Shown here: piece after piece, positions 18,115-26,200 of the stretch
How the letters are laid out: every line of letters begins with the position of its first letter
How positions within the stretch are numbered: the stretch's first letter is position 1
Source: an uncultured archaeon
Lineage (GTDB): Archaea > Halobacteriota > Methanosarcinia > Methanosarcinales > Methanoperedenaceae
Reading direction: 5' to 3'
Length of the DNA: 64,000 bases
Assembly (NCBI GenBank): GCA_902386135.1
Contig: CABMIB010000101.1
Coordinates: forward strand, 106,994-170,993
Notes under the pieces: model-generated
The model's input: only the letters and a program-made list of their open reading frames with translations
Told to the model about the DNA's origin: nothing
Databases searched by the model: none
Program-made: the position numbers and the translations under genes

Positions 18115-18164
18115 GTTATCAGTGATATATATCATTAGATTATGATAACTACTTATAGTTATCA
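18115..18164. promoter_or_regulatory. Operator region of the AbiE-like pair
   Basis: TGATAACTA at 18143-18151 and TAGTTATCA at 18156-18164 are a perfect 9-base inverted repeat with a four-base spacer. The word GTTATCAGTGATA occurs twice, at 18115-18127 and 18158-18170, with the palindrome TGATATATATCA between. The site is 40-95 bases upstream of the regulator gene on the minus strand, adjacent to an AT-rich TTTAAATAC TATA-like element near 18106-18114. Confidence 0.6.
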
Positions 18165-18171
18165 GTGATAA

Positions 18172-18858
18172 TTTATCCTAAAAGCCATACCTACCAATTC
18201 CGTAACGTAACTTCTCTCCTGCGCCTCCCTATAACAAAAGTACAGCCCCTTCATAGAGGAGCGCCCCCACTGGCGCAGCCCCGTCCCCTGCACCGGCAGC
18301 GAGCCTGTGCCGCGCCGGTACAGACCCGGCACAATAAATCTGCGTTCATCCGCGTTCATCTGCGGTTCGTTTTTTGCAGGAGCGCCGGACAGTAAGGATT
18401 CCGACAGGATTAACAGGATAAACAGGATTGGCTGAATTATTTTCATGATTACCGTTACGGTATTACTCTGACATAATCCCGTTACGGTAATTTCTCCTGC
18501 CCCTAACCTCCCGCTCAAAGATGCCCTTTTTCTTGCATCAAACCTCGGCGCCCCTGCCAATTGTGGCGTCCTGCTCCCCGATAAAAAAACGGCTGATTGT
18601 TTTTATAGCGGCGCCGCAAATTAATCTGATGGGATTTATAAAATTGTTATCAACTCTTTGCGTCCTTTGCGTTCTTGGCGGTGATTTACACTGATCGTAC
18701 CGGGCGTACAAGCATTCAAACTATCCATTTTAATGCGCTCGTCATTTGACCGAACAGGCGCCTGCGCTTTTCATAAGGCTGGCACGGCGGTGGCGCGCAT
18801 AAATAATGGATGGATTCGGATAATTATATTTAAGTGAAAAACAGTTATATTAGCTACT
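18172..18858. repeat. Repeat-filled spacer between the AbiE-like pair and hicBA
   Basis: No gene seen. It holds copy B of the hairpin repeat (18360-18436). It also has a pair of CCGTTACGGTAA-type words in near-palindromic arrangement near 18448-18492, and a short run of CTTTGCGT/CTTTGCGTTC words near 18657-18680. The 3' part carries TTTATAAAATT also found after copy A. The base composition is GC-rich compared with the genes around it. An open frame on the minus strand (18162-18560) consists of repeat sequence and is not called. Confidence 0.6.
18360..18436. repeat. Dispersed hairpin repeat, copy B
   Basis: Direct copy of 16015-16075 with about five mismatches over 61 bases, continuing as two further AACAGGAT words and GGCTGAATT. 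Copies A and B are in the same orientation and bracket the AbiE-like gene pair. A preceding TCTGCGTTCATCCGCGTTCAT stretch is shared with the copy near 19530. Confidence 0.8.
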
Positions 18859-19071
18859 ATGAGAACATTTCTGGTATCTATTCAGAAGGAAGACAAATTC
18901 TTTGTTGCAAGATGTCCCGAACTCGGCGTAACATCTCAGGGCGAAACCCTTGAAGAAGCCCAGGCAAACATCAAAGAAGCTATAGAACTCTATATCGAAA
19001 GTTTTGGCGAAGACCTTCCCCGTAAGACATCCAAGCCTTTCTGGACAACAGTTGAAGTTGCTTATGCCTAA
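18859..19071 (+). CDS. hicB: HicB-family antitoxin
   Basis: A 70-residue HicB protein that would bind and neutralise HicA. It shows the partial RNase H-like HicB fold: FLVSIQKEDKFFVARCPELGVTSQGETLEEAQANIKEAIELY. There is no obvious C-terminal DNA-binding domain, so it is the short HicB form. The stop codon overlaps the hicA start by eight bases. TATA-like sequence (TTATATTTAAG) lies about 30 bases upstream of the start. Confidence 0.92.
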   Translation: MRTFLVSIQKEDKFFVARCPELGVTSQGETLEEAQANIKEAIELYIESFGEDLPRKTSKPFWTTVEVAYA

Positions 19072-19291
19072 ACTGCCTGTTGTTTCCGGTAAAGAGCTTG
19101 TAGCTGCGCTAAAAAGGGCGGGATTTGTTGAAGTGCGGCAAAAAGGTAGTCATGTGTCGCTTCAAAAAATCACTCCAGAGATGACTTATAAAACAGTCGT
19201 TCCTTTGCATCAAGAACTTGCTAAAGGTACGCTTCTTGACATTCTCCATCAGGCTGGAATGAGCAGAGATGACCTGCTTAAATTGCTTTAA
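19064..19291 (+). CDS. hicA: HicA-family mRNA interferase toxin
   Basis: A 75-residue HicA toxin with a double-stranded-RNA-binding-like fold that cleaves mRNA. The signature GKELVAALKRAGFVEVRQKGSH includes the catalytic histidine in GSH. The best start is the ATG at 19064 (MPKLPVVSGKEL), inside the hicB stop; a longer in-frame start at 19004 lies within hicB and is not supported. The C-terminal stretch HQELAKGTLLDILHQAGMSRDDLLKLL is typical. The order hicB then hicA is the reverse of the classical Escherichia coli order but common in archaea and bacteria. Confidence 0.92.
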   Translation: MPKLPVVSGKELVAALKRAGFVEVRQKGSHVSLQKITPEMTYKTVVPLHQELAKGTLLDILHQAGMSRDDLLKLL

Positions 19292-19853
19292 TAAAACCAT
19301 CCTTCTCTCCACCTGCCATCTCACAAAAATACGGCGCCCTCATCGAAGAGCGCCAAGGCTGGCGGGCTGACTTAAACCCAGCAACGAACTAGAATGAACT
19401 CGTACGAACTCTGGTTATCTCGAGTTCGTTGTGAGTTCGCTGTGAGTTCGTTGTTAATTTTCTTTAGTACTCCGGCGCATGTAGTAAAAAGAGTTGTTCG
19501 GAATTTTGCAAAAGCGCCGATAAATTAAATCTGCGTTCATCATGCCCGCCGCTATGCATAGACGCGTATCTCCACGTATTGCGAAGCCATAAGTGTGTGC
19601 GACGTCAACTGGCGCAACGGTTGACGTGTGTGCGCTCTCCCGAGGCGCTACCCGGGGCGTTCATCTGCGGTTCGTCTTTTTAGTGTGATATATTCATTCA
19701 CTGGAATGAAATGATTATCAGATATGCGTATACTTGTGACTTGGTGATTTTTTAATATACATGAGTATAATTAGTATAGTGCGTATATATATTATTAGTA
19801 AGATTTATATGGACAGAGAGCAATTCTATTATATTGAATAGCAAGGTGATCTT
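19292..19853. repeat. Repeat-rich spacer after hicA
   Basis: No gene seen. It has tandem-like GAGTTCGTTGT / GAGTTCGCTGT words at about 19420-19455, a third partial copy of the TCTGCGTTCATC repeat, and a 115-base segment (19542-19656) set between two copies of GCGTTCATC (19533-19541 and 19657-19665). That segment has an inverted repeat ACGTCAAC/GTTGACGT (19602-19609, 19620-19627) and two copies of GTGTGTGCG. The last 100 bases are AT-rich and include likely promoter sequence for the small ORF that follows. Confidence 0.6.
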
Positions 19854-20003
19854 ATGAACTGCCTGAAAAATACCGGCCAAAAATGTCACTCCAGAGTGAT
19901 TACGGATGGATGGGATGAATATCCATCCTGCTTGGAAAACAAGGATTGCAGTTGTCAATCCAAGAATCGAGGCTTTTTAAGCTTCCAGAGACATCTTATT
20001 TAA
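19854..20003 (+). CDS. Small cysteine-rich ORF, 49 residues
   Basis: An open frame of 49 codons starting ATG at 19854 with a ribosome site AAGGTGAT at 19842-19849. The peptide begins MNCLKNTGQKCHSR and has five cysteines (3, 11, 26, 32, 34) plus His12 and His47, so it could bind zinc or another metal. It is unrecognised. It overlaps nothing and follows a TATA-like ATTTATATGG near 19802. Coding status rests on the ribosome site and the cysteine pattern only. Confidence 0.4.
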   Translation: MNCLKNTGQKCHSRVITDGWDEYPSCLENKDCSCQSKNRGFLSFQRHLI

Positions 20004-20055
20004 AATTTTGTTATTAAGAATATCAAAAAGCCTGAGCTGGGAAAATAAGAGACCC

Positions 20056-20265
20056 ATGAACGAAATATTTGAAGCCCTCATATACCTTTATTTTGGTGTC
20101 CTCATAGGACAGATAAATTTATTTGGCTTTATGTTTTCTTCATTGTCCGTATCGATCGTTAGTTTTGTTATCCTTTTTATAATTCTCGTTCCCAGGCTCG
20201 GGAAAAAAGGAGCTTTTCTGGTCTCAGGGTTTTACTTTTCGAATTTGTACTCCAGATTCTTTTAG
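20056..20265 (+). CDS. Small predicted membrane protein
   Basis: The open frame begins upstream at 20008, but the more natural start is the ATG at 20056 (MNEIFEALIYLYFGV), giving about 69 residues. Two hydrophobic helices are visible (about 4-20 and 25-48, with SIVSFVILFIILVP). The C terminus is aromatic and basic. No family is recognised and the ribosome site is weak. It could be a real small membrane protein or chance frame. Confidence 0.35.
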   Translation: MNEIFEALIYLYFGVLIGQINLFGFMFSSLSVSIVSFVILFIILVPRLGKKGAFLVSGFYFSNLYSRFF

Positions 20266-20308
20266 CCACTCTCTCCTTATCCTCGTCATCCTTGAAACCC
20301 ATGCTCCA

Positions 20309-21532
20309 TCACAAACCGGCAGCCAGCATGGAGCCACCGTACGGCATTACAATGAGCTTCGCATCCCCGCCGTGCTTCAGAAGCGCCATTTCCAGAGCTT
20401 CCTGCAAAGCCGCCGGGATAAAATACGCTTTCCTGACTATTTCATCAGGCAGCGAAGATACAAGATACAGATCAACCCTCTTTGCCAGAGCCGCTATGAG
20501 AGCCGCTTTATGCCCACCCATCACAAATCCTGACTTGAATCTCTCTATTACCTCTTCCCGGCTGAATTTCAACCACTCTTCAAAAACACGGTTCCCGTAC
20601 CCTTCCCTGCACTCTGCGACGAGGATTATAGAACCGCCGTCTTTTACGGCATTTTTTGCATGCTCAAGTGCTTTATGGGACTGGAATATATCGATATCCT
20701 TCGGCCAGCCGCCCGGGGAGACTATTACAATATCAGCAGGCTCAACCCTGACCTTGGACATTTTATCAAGGAACGCAGCGCCTTTTCTGTGCGCATCTAT
20801 ATAATTTCCTGCTGCAGCAAATATGATTTCCTTCCTCTCGTTCAACACCGCATTAAGGATAAAATCAATGCCAATCAATTCCGCCGCTTCCTCAATGTCC
20901 TCTCTCACAGGGCTATCAAGCATGCCTGCGCATGATCCGGGGTCAAGCATCAGGGCGTGGTTCGCATCTATGCTCCTTTTTGAAGAAACGGCTGGAAGTA
21001 TGGACTTTGCACCGCCGGAGTAGCCGGCATAATAATGGAACTCGATGGTTCCCGTACAGACCACGATATCAGCATCCGCTACAGGCTTGAATATCTCCAC
21101 AGGCGTGCCCCGCGATGTGGTGCCAAGATAGATGCAGTTATTAACATCGTGCTCGATGCTCTTTACCCTTCCGTACAATCCCCCCAGTATGGCTTTTTTC
21201 TCCTCCCCGGTCTGCTTCCTGTGAATGCCAAGCCCGAAAACAACGGTTATATCTTCGACCCCACCCGCATTTAATTCTGATATCAGAGGCGGCAGCAGTT
21301 TTGCCGTAGGCGTCGGGCGCGTTGTATCGCTGACGATTATCACGGCATTTTTGCCTCGCTCTGCAATCTCCGATAGGCGTTTGCTGTTAACAGGGACCCC
21401 AAGCGCTCTTCCTATCTCTTTTATCTCATCCTGGGCTGAAGCTACGTTACCCGGTTTTAAGAGCCTGACCTGGTACTTTGAAGGTATATTTAGTACGATC
21501 TCTGTTTTACCTAAAGGCAGATTGTATAACAC
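20309..21532 (-). CDS. LarA-family (nickel-pincer) lactate racemase-like protein
   Basis: A 407-residue member of the DUF2088/LarA family, enzymes that racemise or epimerise 2-hydroxyacids with a nickel-pincer nucleotide. Visible landmarks are the NTP/substrate loop SDTTRPTP, the GIHR histidine, and GGAKSILP with the pincer-attachment lysine at about K176. No larB, larC or larE for cofactor synthesis is in the window, so maturation genes would be elsewhere. The nearby LutB-like iron-sulfur protein (22566-23768, same strand) makes a lactate or related hydroxyacid route plausible. Many LarA homologues act on other 2-hydroxyacids, so the substrate is open. Confidence 0.85.
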   Translation of the reverse strand: MLYNLPLGKTEIVLNIPSKYQVRLLKPGNVASAQDEIKEIGRALGVPVNSKRLSEIAERGKNAVIIVSDTTRPTPTAKLLPPLISELNAGGVEDITVVFGLGIHRKQTGEEKKAILGGLYGRVKSIEHDVNNCIYLGTTSRGTPVEIFKPVADADIVVCTGTIEFHYYAGYSGGAKSILPAVSSKRSIDANHALMLDPGSCAGMLDSPVREDIEEAAELIGIDFILNAVLNERKEIIFAAAGNYIDAHRKGAAFLDKMSKVRVEPADIVIVSPGGWPKDIDIFQSHKALEHAKNAVKDGGSIILVAECREGYGNRVFEEWLKFSREEVIERFKSGFVMGGHKAALIAALAKRVDLYLVSSLPDEIVRKAYFIPAALQEALEMALLKHGGDAKLIVMPYGGSMLAAGL

Positions 21533-21602
21533 ACAATGCCTGAATGCATAAAAATAACTTATACGTTTGCACTCGTCCCTTTTTCCACGATATCCAGCCG
21601 CT

Positions 21603-21752
21603 CTATTTTAATTCCGCAGTAACTTCAATACCAATATGCATGACCTGAAGAGCCGTCTTCCTATCAATTTCTCTTCCGGCAGCATAGAAGTTCCAATCCT
21701 TTGCTCTCATATCTGCTATATTGTAGCCATTGACTCTTACTGTTTCTTTCAT
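21603..21752 (-). CDS. Small ORF, 49 residues, unrecognised
   Basis: The minus strand carries a 49-codon frame (MKETVRVNGYNIADMRAKDW...) with a well-placed ribosome site GAGGAGA two bases before the ATG at 21752. A TATA-like TTTATAA lies about 50 bases upstream on that strand. The peptide is soluble and mixed-charge, with no family I recognise. It lies between larA and the tRNA, and its stop is 70 bases upstream of the larA start. The strong translation signal is the reason to call it. Confidence 0.5.
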   Translation of the reverse strand: MKETVRVNGYNIADMRAKDWNFYAAGREIDRKTALQVMHIGIEVTAELK

Positions 21753-21976
21753 TTCTCCTCAATTTTAGCCCATCGACATGATATATATGTATATGAGGGT
21801 TATAAATACATACGCATTTAAATTATATATGCTTGAGTATATAATTTAAAATTATAGTGGTTTAAAAATAGCCAGGAACATACTTTTAGCGGATATCGGT
21901 CTACTCTTTATTTTGACAGGGTCTGCAGGATTAACGAAACCATTAAATGCTTTCAATCACTTAGGGAAGCATCGTT

Positions 21977-22048
21977 GCACCGATGGTCTAGTGGCTATGA
22001 CTTTAGCCTTCCAAGCTAATAACTCGGGTTCAAATCCCGATCGGTGCA
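21977..22048 (+). tRNA. tRNA-Gly(TCC)
   Basis: A full cloverleaf without intron: acceptor GCACCGA pairs with TCGGTGC, the anticodon arm TTAGC-CTTCCAA-GCTAA gives anticodon TCC, and the T arm is TCGGG-TTCAAAT-CCCGA. The discriminator is A. The 3' CCA is not encoded completely (ACC then T). It decodes GGA/GGG glycine codons. Confidence 0.93.
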
Positions 22049-22097
22049 CCTCTTTTATCAAAATCCAGAATTATGAACTAATCGATACTCCATCAAG

Positions 22098-22268
22098 TTA
22101 ATTTTTATTCATCGCCAATATGAGCATGGCAATTATTGCAACTAACATTATCACTATTGTTAAAAATATATACCATCCCGTAACTGCTAATGTCAACGTA
22201 GGCAGGGCGAAGATAGTGACCGCAACCGCTGCAATCATAAATGCAACTGGGTTCCCTATCTTCGCCAT
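22098..22268 (-). CDS. Small two-helix membrane protein, 56 residues
   Basis: The minus strand has a 56-codon frame beginning MAKIGNPVAFMIAAVAVTI, with the ribosome site GGAGAG upstream of the ATG at 22268. Two hydrophobic segments are visible (about 8-30 and 33-53), joined by a short loop with a Trp-Tyr, and it ends in MNKN. It is just after the tRNA in the opposite direction. The frames on the plus strand over the same bases are less convincing because they lack a ribosome site. Unknown family; a small inner-membrane protein is the sensible description. Confidence 0.6.
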   Translation of the reverse strand: MAKIGNPVAFMIAAVAVTIFALPTLTLAVTGWYIFLTIVIMLVAIIAMLILAMNKN

Positions 22269-22565
22269 CCTTTTCTCTCCCTATCCTATCCATTTACCCG
22301 ATTTCCTATCCTATCATCTGTCCGGATTTCCCATACCAACGATTTAGTTGGATTTGGGGGTGATTCTGGTATAATTTGGGTATAATTTACAATTAATCGT
22401 TTTTATTATTTAAAGTTTCGCTTTGTATAATTTTTATCGCTGTTGGAAACTAGCAAAATAAACTGGAAAGAATATTACTTGTAGAAGCGATAAATAAAAT
22501 ACTTCATTAATTGCAATTTAAATATTAAGAATCGTCGATAACGTCACTGCAACAATGGTGCATGA

Positions 22566-23768
22566 TCAATCATTTCCGTTTTTTAATCTCAGGAGAGCCT
22601 GGTAATACGCCCATATCATATGCGATTTTAAAAAATAATATACTTCTGAAGAAACCCCGCTGCTCCTGATTTTCCTGATCATTGCGGGTATATCCAGTTC
22701 CAGTGGGCAGTTCTGCCTGCACCTGCCGCACGTCAGGCAGAACTCAAGCTTTTCATCTTTCTCGTTGTTGTAAAGTGAATAATACGCAATGCCCTTCCCG
22801 CCAAGATGGCTATCCCTGGCGAACTCATTGCCGATGGTGTTGTACATCGGGCAGAAGAGCAGGCAATTTCCGCATCCAATGCAGTAGAGGAGTTCTTTAA
22901 ACCCGTTCCTTGCAAGTTCGCTTCTTTTGTTATCGACAAGTATTAAAGTGATCTCAGACGGGCTGTGGACACCTTTAATGAACTTCTTCTCAACATCAGC
23001 GGTCTTGCTCACGCCCGTGATTATCTCAACGAACGAAGGTATTATGGAGCCTGTGGCATTGTAGCTCAGGACTTTCAGCATACTTATCGCAGATTCGATA
23101 TCGGGATATATTTTATCGATAGAGGTCACGACTATATGCTTCTCCTTTCTCATGACCTCATAGATGTTCCCTTCATTATGAGTTATCACGATAGAGCCTT
23201 CCTCTGCCGTGATGGCATTTGCGCCTGTGATGCCAATTTTCGCTTTATCCAGGTTAGAGATAACATCTGCCCTGACGATTTTTACGATCTCTTCAGGGTC
23301 GCCTTTAATGGGCACATCATAGTATTTCGACAGCCCTTTTGCTATATCCTTTGCAGAGAGATGGGTCACAGGTCCTGTGGGGTGGGACGGTTTTGCGTCC
23401 AGTATCTGTAAAATCCTGTCCCCGATATCGGTCTCAACTACTGTTAATCCGTCTTTTTCAAGGGCTTTTGTTAATTCTATTTCTTTTGTGACGTTGGATT
23501 TGGATTTTACAATGAGTTTTTCCTGCCCGATCTCGCTCAAAATAATGGCTATAGCTTCATTTTTTTCTTTTACAAGATGTACTTTGATCCCATTTTTCTT
23601 AAGTTTTTCAATAGTCCGGGCAAGAAGCTCTTCATTTCCCACGCAGAGTTCCCTTGCGGCTTTAAGTCTCGCTTTTCTTTCAGCGAAGTTTCCGGGCAGG
23701 TTTAAACTCTGCCTCTCCTTAACCGAATTAAAGGCTTTCCTAAGGGCTTTGATTTCTCCGTAATTCAT
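22566..23768 (-). CDS. LutB/LldF-like LUD-domain iron-sulfur protein
   Basis: A 400-residue protein with an N-terminal LUD domain (about 40-270, with ITGANAITAEEGSIVITHNEGN) and two C-terminal 4Fe-4S motifs, CIGCGNCLLFCP and CLTCGRCRQNCP. LutB-type subunits of the LutABC complex oxidise L-lactate, passing electrons through the clusters; in archaea related LUD proteins are partners of other 2-hydroxyacid dehydrogenases. LutA (CCG domains) and LutC are not adjacent, so the complex is incomplete here. The LarA-family gene 1 kb away supports a lactate theme. Starts at ATG 23768. Confidence 0.85.
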   Translation of the reverse strand: MNYGEIKALRKAFNSVKERQSLNLPGNFAERKARLKAARELCVGNEELLARTIEKLKKNGIKVHLVKEKNEAIAIILSEIGQEKLIVKSKSNVTKEIELTKALEKDGLTVVETDIGDRILQILDAKPSHPTGPVTHLSAKDIAKGLSKYYDVPIKGDPEEIVKIVRADVISNLDKAKIGITGANAITAEEGSIVITHNEGNIYEVMRKEKHIVVTSIDKIYPDIESAISMLKVLSYNATGSIIPSFVEIITGVSKTADVEKKFIKGVHSPSEITLILVDNKRSELARNGFKELLYCIGCGNCLLFCPMYNTIGNEFARDSHLGGKGIAYYSLYNNEKDEKLEFCLTCGRCRQNCPLELDIPAMIRKIRSSGVSSEVYYFLKSHMIWAYYQALLRLKNGND

Positions 23769-23856
23769 AATTCCCTTTTCTGATTACATTTGATAATCCA
23801 ATTATCAGGAGTACTAATTTCCACTTTGCACTATATAGATTTTCTTCGCGGAAAGT

Positions 23857-25065
23857 TTATTTTAGAATTTTCTTAAGAAGATAAGGAGTTATAAAGGTGG
23901 TGATTATGCACATAGCTACCAGCATGGCATATACGCTCTGCTCTATCAACCTGTGTTTCAGTCCTATTTCCAGGATGACCAGTCCCATCAACCCGCGCGC
24001 GTTCAACCCGATACCTACAGCAGCAGCGTCCTTGAGCTTCATGTTGGCAAGCAGACCTCCCATGAACGCGCCGCCGCTTTTCCCCACCATTGCGAATACC
24101 AGTGAGCTTGTGAAGAACATCAACTGGTATATATTTTTACCTGAATATGGATTGGCGTAATCAAAAATCGCTGTTGTATCCATCAGCAGTCCCATGTATG
24201 CAAAGAAAATAGGGGAGAAAATACCGAATGTTATAGATGATATCACGTTAGACACATTGGAATATGCTTCCTCGCCAACCGTCGTACCTTTTATAAGGAT
24301 CCCTGCATAAAAAATCCCTATGATGACTGTAATCCCGAGCAATCCGCCAAGGTTCCCTATCAATATCCCGAATAAAAGGATGTAAAAGAACTGCGATTCC
24401 TTTGTCAATTTTCCGACCGCGAGAGTTATATATCGTGCAGGCAGCCCGCCTTTAATAGTGAGGATTTCATTAAAAAGATATATTAATACTAAAAATATCA
24501 ATATTTTAATGATCGATGCCGATACAAAACCCACTTCCGGGAGCCTGGAATCGCTTTCAGCGATAAAGAGGACCATCACGAACAGGAAGATACTGAAAAT
24601 ATCATCGATCACTGCTGATGTTATGATTATTTTCCCGGTGGGTGTATCTATCTTCCCCAGATCCATCAGTATCCTGACGCCTACCGGAAGGGCGGTAAGG
24701 GAGAATACTACCCCTATAAATAAGGAGGTTATTGTATCCAGGTCGTAGAGTTTCCCTAACAAAACTCCTGAAAAGATGGCAAGGTTATTCCCCATAAAAG
24801 CAATAAAAAAAGCAGGGCGGAAGTATTCCCTCATACTTGTCATGTGCATCTGCATCCCCGCAAACAGGACAAGAAAGAGAACACCCAGTTCAGCCAGAGC
24901 ATCCAGCCCGTTCGTATCAGGGCTTATAAGTTTGAGTATGGACGGCCCCAGAATGATCCCTGCGATCAGTTCTCCGATAACAGGCGGCTGCTTTATGCGA
25001 GAAAAGAGCCCGCTTAAAAGCCTTGAGACCACCAGTATTATGAGTATGGTGATGATGATGTCCAT
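23857..25065 (-). CDS. CPA2-family cation/proton antiporter
   Basis: A 402-residue integral membrane protein with about 11-12 hydrophobic helices. The N-terminal IKQPPVIGELIAGIILGPS and the later SAVIDDIFSIFLF carry the CPA2 signature of NapA/KefB-type exchangers, with the paired aspartates in the ion-binding helix. It would exchange Na+ or K+ for H+ across the membrane. There is no C-terminal TrkA-N regulatory domain. It is monocistronic on the minus strand, close to the LUD gene. Confidence 0.9.
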   Translation of the reverse strand: MDIIITILIILVVSRLLSGLFSRIKQPPVIGELIAGIILGPSILKLISPDTNGLDALAELGVLFLVLFAGMQMHMTSMREYFRPAFFIAFMGNNLAIFSGVLLGKLYDLDTITSLFIGVVFSLTALPVGVRILMDLGKIDTPTGKIIITSAVIDDIFSIFLFVMVLFIAESDSRLPEVGFVSASIIKILIFLVLIYLFNEILTIKGGLPARYITLAVGKLTKESQFFYILLFGILIGNLGGLLGITVIIGIFYAGILIKGTTVGEEAYSNVSNVISSITFGIFSPIFFAYMGLLMDTTAIFDYANPYSGKNIYQLMFFTSSLVFAMVGKSGGAFMGGLLANMKLKDAAAVGIGLNARGLMGLVILEIGLKHRLIEQSVYAMLVAMCIITTFITPYLLKKILK

Positions 25066-25182
25066 TGCCCATTATTATATCTTCATATTATATTAACCCT
25101 TACAACGGCTTGCTTATACCTCCCGCTCATACCGCCCTGCAACCGGCATAACATATATAGCCTCCTACATGTATTTTCGCTC

Positions 25183-25965
25183 ATGCAACGGGGAATAAAA
25201 GAGAGCGCGATACAACAGTTCGGCAGGCAGGCTGAAGCTTACTCAAAAGGGAATATTTTCGTAGATGGTGTTCATCTTTCCGAGGTAGTCAGAAGAAGCG
25301 GCGTAACAAAGAATGACCAGGTACTCGACATCGCTACAGGATCTGGGTTCCTGGCGCTTGAGTTCGCAAAATCCGCACAAAAGGTTATCGGCGCAGACCT
25401 TACGCGCAACATGCTGCTCCATGCCCGCGAAAAGCAAAAGAATTCTGGGCTTGGAAATACAGGATTTCTCCTTTCAGATGTGGAATCGCTGCCTTTCGAC
25501 AATGAATCCTTCGATATAGTATCATGCAGGTTCGCATTCCACCATTTCCCTGACCCGGTGAAAGCCCTGCATGAAATGAAGCGCGTGTGCAAAACCCACG
25601 GCAGGATAGTCCTTGTAGATGGCGTTTCATCGGAGGACCGCGAGAAAAGCCTGTTCCACAACCGTGTCGAGAAGTTCCGTGATCCGTCGCACGTTCGAAT
25701 ATATATGCGCAGCGAAATGGAACAAATGTTCAAGAATATAGGGGCTACCATTACCAATATAACGCATTGGGAAATATCACAGGATTTTGAAGACTGGATG
25801 AATAGGGCAGGGACTGGCGAAAAAGAAACAAAAATCATTAAGGGGTTGATGAAGGAAAGTATGAAGGGTGACAATACAGGCCTACGGGTAAATCTTGAGG
25901 GAGGAAGGCTGGGGTTTACTTATGATACTGTTATCCTGATAGCAGAGATATTCCGCAGGAGTTGA
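25183..25965 (+). CDS. Class I SAM-dependent methyltransferase
   Basis: A 260-residue Rossmann methyltransferase. Motif I is VLDIATGSGFLALEFA (about 47-62), followed by the acidic strand GADLTRNML and the post-I region DVESLPFDNESFDIV. HHFPDPVKALHEMKRV resembles the UbiE/quinone or demethylmenaquinone family. The substrate is unknown; UbiE-like methylation of a small molecule is the leading guess. The ATG at 25183 follows a TATA-like ATATATAG. Confidence 0.85.
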   Translation: MQRGIKESAIQQFGRQAEAYSKGNIFVDGVHLSEVVRRSGVTKNDQVLDIATGSGFLALEFAKSAQKVIGADLTRNMLLHAREKQKNSGLGNTGFLLSDVESLPFDNESFDIVSCRFAFHHFPDPVKALHEMKRVCKTHGRIVLVDGVSSEDREKSLFHNRVEKFRDPSHVRIYMRSEMEQMFKNIGATITNITHWEISQDFEDWMNRAGTGEKETKIIKGLMKESMKGDNTGLRVNLEGGRLGFTYDTVILIAEIFRRS

Positions 25966-25989
25966 TTGCCGGTACTTTGTACTCCAATC

Positions 25990-26007
25990 GGCTTTGCACC
26001 TAAAGTC
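25990..26007 (+). repeat. Left copy of an 18-base inverted repeat around the cytochrome locus
   Basis: GGCTTTGCAC followed by CTAAAGTC. It is repeated in opposite orientation at 28881-28898 with one mismatch. A further direct echo (TTCTGCATCTAAAGTC) follows at 26011-26026. Confidence 0.6.
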
Positions 26008-26200
26008 TTAATTCTGCATCTAAAGTCTTTACTTTGGTTGGGAATTCTTTGGCTTATTATGTTATCTTTTTGAGGAATAAACTCAACACTAATCTTGCTC
26101 AGCAGGACTCTCAGGTATCAAGAAGGTATAGCATATTTTCTTCTTTAACTCTGCCAAAGGCTTTGTTGTAGAGAAAAAAATAAAAGGATTGTCAGGACTC

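Noticed and set aside
18162..18560. 132-codon minus-strand frame before hicB
   Set aside because: Made of the hairpin repeat and GC-rich spacer, with no coding pattern and no homologue in mind.
22120..22347. Plus-strand open frame of 75 codons over the small membrane protein
   Set aside because: The minus-strand frame has a ribosome site and two clear membrane helices; this is its shadow.
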